Position numbers and translations under genes: made by a program. A stretch of DNA of 37,597 nucleotides from assembly GCA_900155495.1 (NCBI GenBank), contig FTLJ01000872.1, positions 213 to 37,809 of the forward strand, in the 5' to 3' direction. Under the pieces are notes generated by a model, which saw only the letters and a list, made by a program, of their open reading frames with translations, did not search any database and had not been told where the DNA came from. This document shows, in pieces, positions 10,915 to 21,394 of this stretch. Every line of letters starts with the position of its first letter. Position 1 is the stretch's first letter. The stretch comes from Porogramme epimiltina. Its lineage: Eukaryota > Basidiomycota > Agaricomycetes > Polyporales > Polyporaceae.

Positions 10915-12900
10915 TCATACAGCCTCTTCTACTCCCCAGCTTCTCCGCTCCTTGGACCCTGTCTCGCTCGTTCCTTCCTTTCTCCGCGGCTCTTCCACCA
11001 CTTCCCCGACATCTGGTGCATTCGCCTTCTCCTCCAGCCCAGCCCTCGCCGCCTCCGCCTCCCGCATCCGCGCATCCACTACGCTCTTTCTCAGCTCGAT
11101 CCCGCCCTTGTACCCGATCCACGTATACCGCGGGCAGTGCGGCCCGCGCAGGAGCAGGATCCCGAGCGTCCAGCCCGTCCACGCGAGGTTGAGCGCCGCG
11201 TCCGCGCGCCACCCGTGCGCAGTGAACACCTTCGCGCCGACGCTCGTGCCCATCACCTGGCCGATGAAGAGCGCGAGGATGACGACCGCGTTCAGGCGCG
11301 AGCGCGCGGACGCGTCGAGCCCGAGCACCGCGCTCGTGAGCGAGACCTGTTGCGTCTGCCGGAAGATGTCGAGCCCGATCGTGACGAGGACGACGACGGC
11401 GACGTTGAGCCCGACAGCCGCGGTCTGGAGCGTGAAGGTGCAGATGAGGGCGATGATCGCGACGAGTGTGGCGGACCAGGGGACGAGCCGGTCGATCGTG
11501 CGCCCAATGAGTGGGGCCATTGCTACGCCGAACATGCCCACGAGGCCGAACAAACCGATGACGACGCTAGAGGGGGGCAGAGGTGAGCTTAACATGAGGT
11601 ACGACGCGAATGAGAGGACGTACGTAGAGTAGTTGTATGGCGGGCCGCCAAGTAGGAAGGTCAACGTGACCCACCAGTTGGTGAAACACGCACTTGACGG
11701 GACCGTGATGAGGATGGTCTGGACGAGGAGTGGTTCCGTGACCGCAAACTTGGCCATGCTGTACAAGATGCCCCAGTACGTCACGTTCTTGTTCTTGGCG
11801 GGGTAGTCGGGGAGCAGGCAGTAGAGCATGACGAGGATGCCGTATTGGACGCCGATCGCGACGTAGTACACGACGCGCCAGGTGACGAATTGCGCGACCA
11901 CGCCCGCGAGGACCCGTGCTATGAGCACGCCAAACAGTAGCCCAGCGAGGACGATGGAGAGCGCGGATGCGCGGCGCTCGGGTGGGGCGAGGTCCGCGGC
12001 GAGGGGCATGAGGATTTGGGGGACGACGGTGCAGACGCCAACGAAGAACGATAGAATCTCAAAGGCGACGAGGCTCGATGTTATTGCCAGGCCTATTGTG
12101 AGCCCCGCGGTGATGAAGTTGAGGATGAGGATGAGTGGTCGTCGTCGTACAAGGTCGCCGAGCGGTGTGATGAACAACAAGCCTATAGCATACCTACAAG
12201 TCTACCGTTAGTGAGGGCATACTCTTCAATGTTCCACGCTCACCCTGCTTGTACCAACGTTGGGATGGTTGAAACTTCATGCTCTGAAACTCCAAAGGTG
12301 TTTGCGAATTGGACTGAATAATGCGTCAGTCACTCGTGCATTTCCCAAGGATATGCATGCGAAGAGATAACCACGGCACAGTGAAGTCTGGCGCCGCCGT
12401 GATCTGCGTCCACACCGTGTATAGAAACGATCAGGCGAGCTTCCTCTGGCTCTTGCGATTGCCCAAATATCACCCAAACCCTCAATGTATCCGGCCCGTA
12501 TCCGAATGGCGGCATTCCTCCGTGCGCTCTCCGCCCCGCCTCAACGCCATGAAGCAATATATAGGTGTACTTACTTAGCAGAGGCTGGCAGTAGTACAAA
12601 TTCGCGACGACTTGCGGGAGGTCAGCTTTCAGATCAGGCCGCGATAACAGCGAACGTACTGAAAGTACTTGCAAGCCCGAACAACGCATTCATCACGATC
12701 CCAAAGTGGGCAGGATGTTTTGGGTCATACCGCACTCTCGAGGGAATAGGCAGGAAGCCAAAGTCCTTCGTGATGGGTTCCGAACTCTCCTCCGGCGTTT
12801 CTGGTCCCTTCGGTCCGACATCGCTTGCTGGTGCAGGCAGAGTTGCTGCAGTTGATATCGACTGGCGTCGTGTTTCGCTACCAGGATCTGCCCCAGACAT
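10915..12900 (-). CDS. Major facilitator superfamily (MFS) transporter
   Basis: Five exons: 12900-12660, 12610-12575, 12313-12244, 12193-11624 and 11566-10915. They sum to 1569 nt, 522 residues, in frame throughout. The protein is a polytopic plasma-membrane-type permease. The first membrane segment (MNALFGLASTF, then VANLYYCQPLL at 82-92) is followed by QFANTFGV, then GYAIGLLFITPLGDLVRRRP, which carries the G-D-x-x-x-R-R-P loop motif of the superfamily. The cytoplasmic tail (about 65 residues) is charged. The family resembles general-substrate MFS carriers of the YNxM-like type; the substrate cannot be told. The last intron (11623-11567, GTACGT...TCTAG) is 57 nt with no stop, so an unspliced reading would add 19 residues; the spliced form restores a continuous membrane segment (NYSTVVIGLFGLVGM). 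Intron 2 is unusually long (261 nt). ATG 12900 is the first in-frame start. Confidence 0.85.
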
Positions 12901-13601
12901 GGGGGAGGAGAAGAAGGGGTGTCAAGGGAGTGCGAGCGGAAGGGACACCAGGCAGCATGGTGGGACGGAGGGAGAAGATATAGAACGGTCCTGCTCGACG
13001 CCGCTCGCGAAGGTCGCTCATCCCGCTCGGGCGCTCCGGTGCGGCATGCCGCTTCCCATGCTCGCCGTGCGGCGTGGACGGTTGTGCAGCTTTCCCGGAC
13101 GAGTCATCGAGTCTACCAAACGTTCTAAACGTCAGCATTCGGAGCAGGAGTGGCCCCCGCGTATATAAGTACAGGCACCCCTCAAGGTGCGCAATAGTGG
13201 GGAGAACCCCACAGACCAGCATGCGGTACTCCCAGTGGGTCCGGGAGAAAGTGGGTCAAAGCTGAGTCATATAGAGCTGTTGTTCTAGTATGAAATCGGC
13301 CTAACCCCGAATAAAAGCCTTATGGTGATGACGTCACAAAGACCGGTCAAATCGCACTTCGAAGAGCAGGAACCGGATGCCGGGTGCTGCGTATAGGCTC
13401 CCCGCCTTGAGCGGCGAGTGGGACTTTGTCCAGGCAAGTGCCAAACCTGAGCACTAGCGAAAGATTGAGATTACAAATACCACTTGTGACTACCAATTTT
13501 AGCCGTGGGAATGCTCTTATGATCGCATCGAATGTTTATCTTGCCACTTGGGGCTCAAAGTTCGAACTTGCAATGTGACCAGCAGCGCAGTTTCCCTCGC
13601 G
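12901..13601. promoter_or_regulatory. Shared upstream region of divergent MFS and F-box genes
   Basis: About 700 bp separate the divergent start codons at 12900 (minus) and 13602 (plus). A TATA-like GTATATAAG is at about 13162-13170, readable on both strands. ORFs here are shadows without family resemblance. No operator could be identified. Confidence 0.35.
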
Positions 13602-15680
13602 ATGACCAGTACACAACACGGCGACAGCTCTGATATTCCAGTCACTAGCGGCATGCCAGCTCGCCAGGCGTGTGATGACACGCCTGTCTACCATCAAGGT
13701 CATCCACTAGAGCTCACGAACCACTTGCGACGGTCTTTTGATGAATACCATGATCAAATGAGGTGCGTTGGACGGGTTTCGTGCACAAAAGCCAGAGTCC
13801 TTACCAATATTCGTAGCTCTAGCGACGTGAGCTTTCTCATTGAGGACTGGTCCATCCTATAGCTCACGGAGGTCCTTCCCTGACAGCTCAAGTCGCTAGA
13901 ACGCAGCACGCTTTACCATCTATTAGAAGTTCGACGCGTCCTAAACCAGCGCGCTCCCATTTCACAACTCCCCGTGGATGTTTTCTTGATGATCTGCGAG
14001 AACGCCGTGGAACGGAAGTCGTGGCGTCCGGTCGTTAGCCGCATTCGAGACAGAGAGTCATGGCCCATCTCCCCCGCGGTCAACACCGAGTACATTCTGC
14101 CTCTCCTTACCCTCACCCACGTCTGCCAGGCATGGCGCAAAGTGGTGATAGGCGCCTCCTCATTCTGGGCCTACGTAGACTCAACGCGAATGCCACTACC
14201 GCTCCTCCATGCATTCATCGAGCGAGCGGGAACCGCGCGGGTTTCTCACGCGTTCAACCCCTGGTCGACTAATGCAGATCTCGAAAGGGCGATCTTCGAC
14301 GCCTCAGTACGACCACTACGTCACCTTACAATGCACTTCAAGCGTTCATTGGAAGAACAAACCACCTGCTTCCCCATCAAATCTCTCGGACTAGAAAGCC
14401 TCGCGATCACTTCACTGGATGTGGATATCCTAGACGTCGAAGGTTCACCGTACCTATTCCATGAACACACATCCTCCATGCGAGCTCTGGCGCTCTCGCC
14501 AATCCCACGCCTTCTTCCCCGCGACTCGTTCCCCAATCTTACTCACCTTTACATATCATTCGCTCGACAAGCGCTCCCAGGCGTAAACCCCCTCGATGAT
14601 CTTTTCGGACTGCTTTCGCAGGCCCCGAAAATCCAGTTCTTGGGCATCTATCAAATAAGCTACATCTTTCCCCCTCAAGATCCATCCACCTATCCGCTAC
14701 TGCACCTCCCTCAAATGCGGAATCTCACAATCAGAGACACCCACTGGCTCTACCCGCACTACCTACTCGGCCACCTGTCTTTCCGCGAGGACATTCACGT
14801 CTACTCACATGGCTTGTGGTTTTTTACACAAGAAATGGATAATAACACTCTCATCAGACTACCTCGAGTCTCTCTCCCCTTTACCACTCGCATGAAGCTA
14901 GAGGCACGCTTCGGGCGTATACATATGGTCATGGAGGGCCCCTTAGACTCCGCCCAGAGGCCACAAGGTCGACTTGACGTCGATTTCAGTTACCGCTCAA
15001 GCTACCTCGAAGATGATCCATGGGAGAACACCTTGATAAGAAGCTTGCGGGAGTATAGCGCTGTGTCGTGCATCCTTACCCTCCATATCCGCCTCTATGA
15101 CCAGCTGCAGTTGGAGTTCGCGACCAACGTCATCCCTCACATGGAAAAGCTGGTGGAGCTCGTTGTCTTGCTCCCCGTTACCTTGTCTTCATCCCGCCCA
15201 GGCTGCATCGAAGGGAATGCGAACTTATTCACAGGGCTCCTCCACGTTTTACAACAAACCAACCCGGTAATATGCCCCGCGCTCTCCGACCTTGGCGTCG
15301 TCGTCTTCATTACCGAGAATATATCTCAGAATGCGAACAGCCAGGCAGTCCTTGACAATATCCTCGAGATCATACGCGCGCGGGCGAAGATTGGACATCC
15401 CCTCCGGCGATTCTTCACGCAACCCTCGAACTCTATCCTCAAAGAACAATACACGAAGCTGTTTCAATTTGAACGCCAAATGAAGTGGCTCCGGGAGAGG
15501 CTAGAGGGCTGGTTGGAATCTATTCGACAGATCGTCGAGGTCGTGGAATTGGTATGGGACTTTGAGGAGCGGGATCTGGAGGCGTTCACATCGAGGACTT
15601 TTTGCGCGGACGAGGTGGCCAATGTGGAGCAGTATTGGCAACTATCGCCAGTGGACCGTCCGTGGGCCTTGTCGGTGTAA
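13602..15680 (+). CDS. F-box domain protein
   Basis: Two exons, 13602-13826 and 13887-15680, joined by a 60-nt intron (donor GTGAGC, acceptor GACAG) in phase 0; 672 residues. A helical, charged segment precedes the F-box, which begins at about residue 100 (ISQLPVDVFLMICENAV) and ends with the typical VCQAWRKVVIGASSFWAYVD. The rest shows irregular leucine-rich segments (FPNLTHLYISF, LLSQAPKIQFLGIY) as in the large agaricomycete F-box families. F-box proteins bind Skp1 and recruit substrates to SCF ubiquitin ligases; the substrate is unknown. A TTG 54 nt upstream is in frame, but ATG 13602 is the first true start. A similar LSQAPKI segment appears in the relic near 26720. Confidence 0.8.
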
Positions 15681-16350
15681 TCATCCCCTGTATATACCCC
15701 TGTTAGACAGTGGCAGTGCGCTGCGCATAGGACAAGCGACCATCTAGCAGAAAGTACGTGTGTCGTGCCAGGGGCAAGAATTGCTCCTTGTATGTGACCG
15801 GTGTGTTATTAGCGCCTATCGCAATTATGTCTTGGCGCTTAGTCCCAAATGCTCCTTTCCCTCGAACCACCACGTGCACCATCACTAGCTTTAGGGCGTC
15901 CTTGTTCGGCCTCTTCATCTGTTCTCCGAAGTGCGTCGCAACACTGACAACATGCGCTCTCCCAAGGCCTAACCTACTATCGAACTCAGCTTCGCGTCGA
16001 AAAATTCCGGTAATATAGCCACCGACGCAACTGTGAGCACATGGCCTCTCAGAGTCTATTCTTGGGAAGCGACGTTCGACGACTCTGCCTCGATTCGAAG
16101 CCCCCTGAGCGCGATGCCGCACACCATACGTGACCTCACCGCTGCTGGGCACAAGAGCGGTCAGGCGTCCCTGCACGTGAGCCCGCCCTCGCCTCTTCGG
16201 GCGACGGTGCTCCCGCGGGCGCGGTACGCACGCACGCGCCGGCGGCCCGACCGCCTCAGTAGAAGATGAGAAGTAGATTTTTGTGCCAGGGCAGCGCATC
16301 GTGGTCGCTTTACGTCGTCATCGCCGGGGGCGCGGCCGGGCGGGTGCAAG
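15681..16350. other. Intergenic region with an unsupported minus-strand ORF
   Basis: Between the F-box stop and the GH35 promoter. A minus-strand frame of 198 codons runs from 16299 to 15703; its C-terminal part (VVRGKGAFGTKRQDIIAIG) looks somewhat protein-like, but I recognise no family. It overlaps the sequence just upstream of the GH35 TATA box. GC-rich sequence makes chance ORFs common here. Confidence 0.3.
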
Positions 16351-16352
16351 CG

Positions 16353-16358
16353 TATAAA
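16353..16358 (+). promoter_or_regulatory. TATA box of the GH35 gene
   Basis: TATAAA at 16353-16358, within GCGTATAAATTCAGC, 54 nt before the start codon at 16412. The spacing suits a transcription start near 16385 and a short 5' leader. Confidence 0.6.
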
Positions 16359-16411
16359 TTCAGCGGACGTGGTGCGGGGCCAGCGGAGCAAGGCGTGCTA
16401 CTCGCTTCGCT

Positions 16412-19400
16412 ATGCTCTGGCATCGGTTCTCGTCTTGGGTTTGTCATGTCCTCCTCGCATCGAGCCTCGCCCTCCCTGCGCTCTCTGCGTCTCTCGCGAC
16501 TCGTGCAGCTGATGCAGACCCACCGCGCAAGTCGAACGGCTTGACCGATGTTGTCCAGTGGGACAACTACACGCTATTCCTCCAGGACCAGCGTATCTTC
16601 CTCCAGTACGTCGACTAGCTTTCATACCTTTGTCTCCTACTGACATGCTTTCCAGCTCGGGGGAGTTCCACACATTCCGTCTCCCCGTTCCGGATCTGTG
16701 GTTGGATATCTTCCAGAAAATGGTGGCAGCTGGCCTAAATGGTGTTAGGTACGTAATAATCATTGAATAATAGGCTCACGAGACTTACTGAAAGGACACT
16801 TCAGCATCTACATTCATAGTATGGTTGATTCCACTCGAGTATTTGTCATTGAGCTAATATGCGATTTCTGTAGTGGGCGCAACAAACCCTTCGCGTGACG
16901 TCCTCGATTTCAATGACTGGCGTGCACTTCAGCCCGTTTTCGATGCAGCGAAGCTCGCCGGCATCTTCATTGTCCTTCGCCCTGGTGCGTGCCCTTCTTT
17001 CTTCCACCTCTTGAGCGCCCTCTGAGTCCCCTTCGCAGGTCCCTACGTAAGGGAACAGCCCGCGAGATTCCGCCATCCCATCTGATTATTCTCACCTCAG
17101 ATCAACGCAGAGACCACCGCGGGTGGGATCGCGCACTGGATCACGAGTCAAGTTGGGGGCACGCTCCGGACGAACGCTCCGGACTGGACAGAAGCATACC
17201 AGCCGTACGTCGGTGGGATCGCAGATGCGGTGGTGCCCAATCAAGTCACGAAAGGTGGACCTGTCCTCGGTAAGTTCATCTCATCCACAATCTCTTGAGG
17301 ATTCTAGAACTGATACGCTACGTGACAGCTGTCCAGATCGGTGAGCTGTGCCTTGATTTACCACGTGATCCCACTAACAGACCTTTCAGACAATGAGTTC
17401 ACTCAGAACGCCGAGACTGGAGCATACTTCACCCAGCTCGAGACCCAGTATAGGGATGCAGGTGTTGTGGTGCCTTTGTGCGTGATGCAACTTCCCCATC
17501 ATGGATGTGAACCCTAAGTATACACATCTCGACAGGACCTACAACGACCCGGGGATGGGGCGCAACTTCATCAACGGAACTGGCGCCGTCGACATCTATG
17601 GATTGGTAAGGACGATTACACTACCCACGCACCCCCATGCTCATCCAAGTATAGGATTCGTATCCTCAAGGCTTCGATTGCTCGAACCCGATCGACTGGA
17701 ACGATGTCACGACCAACTACCACTCATATCACGAGCAGGTAAACCCTGGGGAACCTTGGTACATGCCTGAGTTCCAAGGTAACGTGTTCACCTTCACTTG
17801 TACTAGTATCTGGCTAAGCTTTACCGGCAGGCGGGTCGTTCGATCCTTGGGGTGGGCCGGGGTACGATGCATGTGAGGTGCTTACTGGCCCGGACTTCCA
17901 AGACGTGTTCTACAAGAATAACTGGGCTGCCAACGTGAAGTTGATCTCGTACTACATGTTCTACGGGTGCGAGGCACTCTATCATAATCGCTGAAATACT
18001 CATTGACCATCACTCAGGGGAACAAGTTGGGGTGGATTCCCGTTCCCTGGCGTGTACAGCAGGTATGAAGGACACAAGAGCTCACGTAAGGCCCCCCTCA
18101 CTCACGCATGTGATCTATAGCTACGACTACGGCGCATCGATCCGCGAGACGCGCGCGCTCTCCGCCAAGTTCGACGAAGTGAAACGTCAGGGCTTGTTCT
18201 TGCGCTCGTCGCCATCGTTCCGCAAGACCGACTGGGTTGGAGATTTGAGCACAGGGATCCCCGGCGTGACCGTTGGTGGCTCCGGCGCGTTCGTCACTCT
18301 GCTCCATAACCCTGACACAGACACGCAATTCTTCGTCGCACGTCAGAACGACGCCACTTCTCTGTAGGTACAACTCCTATTGAATATGGCCCTCAAGAGG
18401 TTGACCATTCTCGTAGGGACACCGTCTCCTTCACCATTACCGCGCCCACCTCAAACGGGACGCTCACTCTCCCGCAGAAGGCAAGCGGCGGCATAGCGCT
18501 CAACGGGCGGCAGAGCAAGCTCGTGATCACCGACTACCCATTCGGTGCCCATAGCTCGGCGCTGTACACCACCGCCTCCGTCTTCTTCGCGGGCACCATC
18601 GGTCCGCGCGACATCCTCTTCGTTTTCGGTGACGCCGATCAGTCGCACGAGCTCGCGTTGAAGCTCACCGGCCGTAACACCGCCGCATCTCCTGGAGCGC
18701 GAGCGGCGTTCACTACCACCTCCGCAGGCACAATCATCTCCATCGCCCCCGGCACCACCGGCCTCGTCACGCTCTGGTCATCCGACACTCAGCTCGTGCT
18801 CTTCGCGGACCCCGTCACGGCCGCGACGTTCTGGGCTCCCGCCGTGCGCTCTGCGACGAGCAATACCGTGCCCGGGCTCGAGTCGTACTGGCAGTTTGGG
18901 ACGAACACGACGGTCTTGGTCGGCGGCCCGAACCTGGTGCGCAACGCGTCCCTCGCAGACGGCGGACGGACGCTCGCGCTCCGCGGGGACCTCAACGCGA
19001 GTGTGCCGCTCACGGTCGTTGCGCCATCCACGGTGACGGCCGTTGAGTGGAACGGCGCCCGTGTGAGTGTGCGCCGAGACGCGGCCAGTGGAGCGTTGCT
19101 TGGCCGGCTGACGCCGCGTGTCGGGAGCACGAGTGTGAAGGTACCGAATCTGACGGGGTGGCGGTTCAGTGATAGCCTCCCGGAGATCAAGGCGGGCTTT
19201 AACGACTCGAGCTGGATCGTGGCCAATCACACCTCGACCAATATCAGTGTGAAGCCTTTGTTTGGCGACGGACGGGTACTCTATGGTGAGTGTGGCGTAG
19301 AGTCCGTAGGGGAACTGATCAAATTATTTTGTTAGGATGCGATTACGGCTTGTATGTCGGTGATGGAAATCCTAGGGGGAATAAGGCTAACATCCTCTTC

Positions 19401-20461
19401 CTAGCTGCGAGAACAATGTTCTCTTCCGTGGCCACTTTAACGCCTCGGGCTCCGAGACTGGGATCAATCTCACGATATACGGTGGCAGCTGTGCGTATTG
19501 CCTTTCTCTCGATGTCTCAGTTTACAATCTGACTTTTCGCCCAGCGTTTGCGGCGTCCGTCTGGATCAACGACCAGTTCATCCAGAGCGTCGGTGGCGGC
19601 TCCGACCACGTCAACGCGCTCTTCGCCTTCCCCGCAGGAGCTGTGGTGGCGGGAAAAGACAACGTCGTCACGGTTCTACACGACAATATGGGTAACGATG
19701 AGGACTCGAACGAGAAGTCAGCACGTGGCATAGCTGGCTTCCAGCTGATCGGCGGGACGATCGATACGTGGAAGGTCCAGGGCAAGCTCGGAGGGTACAC
19801 CGAGTGCGTAATACGTCCTGACTCCATATTGTACATATTACTGACGCGCAGCTCGGTGGTCCGTTACGCGCAGCTACCCTGATAAAGTCCGTGGGATCAT
19901 GAACGAAGGTGGGCTATTCGGGGAACGCGAGGGCTGGCACCTGCCAGGGTTCGATACGTCGAAGTGGACGGCGCGGAACCTGTCCGATGGCTTGCCTGGT
20001 GGCTTGCCTGGTGTCGGGTTCTTCGTCACGACGTTTGACCTTGACGTTCCTCGCGGCGCGGACGCATTCGTGAACTTCCAATTCGAAGAAGCAAGTGGCC
20101 AAGCCTACCGCGCGCGGTTGTTTGTGAACGGATGGATGTTCGGGAAGGTACGGGTGTAACGGCGCTCCCTGAGCATACATCAGCGGTTGATCAAATATGT
20201 TTTAGCGCGTAGGAAATGTCGGTCCGCAGACAAAGTTCCCTGTCCCGCCTGGTATTCTGGACTTCGGCGGCAAAAAGTGAGTAGCGCGCACCTACATAAG
20301 AAGCGTTTCTGATATGAATTCGCAGTACGGTCGCGGTGGCCCTTTGGGCTCTGGGCAATGCGTCGGTGTCACCCAACCTCGCCCTGGTCATTGATGATGT
20401 GCTAGATGGTGGAGTGGGTCAGATCAGGTTGAACAACCCCGTTTGGTCACCACGGTCATAG
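16412..20461 (+). CDS. Secreted beta-galactosidase, glycoside hydrolase family 35
   Basis: Twenty exons: 16412-16605, 16656-16748, 16805-16818, 16874-16984, 17039-17046, 17101-17269, 17329-17340, 17390-17477, 17536-17605, 17655-17778, 17831-17966, 18018-18062, 18121-18363, 18417-19285, 19336-19351, 19405-19490, 19545-19803, 19874-20147, 20206-20276, 20326-20461. They sum to 3018 nt, 1005 residues, with phase kept at every junction. The enzyme hydrolyses terminal beta-galactosyl residues and acts outside the cell; residues 5-27 form a hydrophobic signal peptide. The GH35 barrel follows: [47 protein letters not shown] with the acid/base glutamate at 203, and [14 protein letters not shown] with the nucleophile at 292. 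These positions fit the family pattern. The middle and C-terminal beta-rich domains are present, so the length is normal. Several exons are very short (8, 12, 14, 16 nt). A decayed partial copy lies at 10009-10345. Confidence 0.95.
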
Positions 20462-21394
20462 TAGGCCGACGAGAGCCTATTCCATGGACTGGTAACAATG
20501 TAGTGGAGTTGACATGTGGCGTATTGGTAGGAATTTGGTTGAATAACATGACGTCGCATATCCGGCCACGTATCGTGATTATGCTTACGACTTGATCGTC
20601 GCAGACACTCCTAGCTTAATACCTTCACAGATGGCACGTTCTGGTTCCAAGGGAGATTTGATCTATATATATATGAATACATGATGGTATATCCACAGTG
20701 TCCAATTGCAATGCAACCAATATCTAAGACATCAACTATAGTTACCAATACCCTATACCACTTGTATAAGGAACACGGATGTACTACCTATATCATCGTC
20801 CGATCAAAGTGACCAGAGGCAACCAGTGCGTAGGTCGTAATATCGTTGGGAATGACCACGGGGTGCAGGAGTGCGGTCAATAGGAGGTACTGCAGTAGAT
20901 CAAAAAGCTGTGTATCAGTCCGACAGTTCTACTAAGTAAAGCAGAGCGTTATGTTGAAGAGCCATACATCACATAGACGTTTCCGTTCAAAATTGAAACC
21001 GCGAGTCGCATAGTCGGCGCGGATCTCTGGAGTATCATATCGTGGGTCGACGACGCCTGCGTGGAATGGAGGTAGGGTGTACCATTGAGGAAGTCAGCAG
21101 CCTGGTAGTATGCGTGGTTGTAGAGGCTGCGAGCTGGGGGCTTAAAGACCCCTGAGAGCTTCGCGAGGCGAGGTGGTGGCCCCCCAGCACAAGAGGCTGT
21201 GCGGGGTCGATGAATATCTCGTCCAGGTCTACAGTCCTTTGAGATAGAGTGCTGTCCCTGCGATGCAGATTGTGCCGCGAACGGTGCACGGGATCTGGCC
21301 TCACGGGCAATGTGGCATTACGAGACCTCGTGAACCAGGTAGAGGGTACCTGGGTGCGCGATTCTATATACAACCCTTCAATAGAGAGGTAAGG
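20462..21394. other. Intergenic region and open tail after the membrane-protein stop
   Basis: The 20462-21030 part holds only short AT-rich sequence (a TATATATATAT run near 20666). Between 21394 and 21035 the minus strand stays open in the same frame as the membrane protein upstream, after a single TAA at 21395-21397. It encodes a receptor-tail-like sequence (TLSQRTVDLDEIFIDPAQ). See the finding on a premature stop. Confidence 0.5.

Noticed and set aside
10781..11632. Long plus-strand ORF of 283 codons
   Set aside because: Antisense to the MFS exons, which show clear membrane segments and frame-consistent introns; a GC-rich shadow.
13548..13601. Upstream extension of the F-box protein
   Set aside because: The frame opens at TTG; the first ATG is at 13602.
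15703..16299. Minus-strand ORF of 198 codons upstream of GH35
   Set aside because: No family, overlaps the GH35 promoter area, no splice context; kept only as a note in the intergenic entry.
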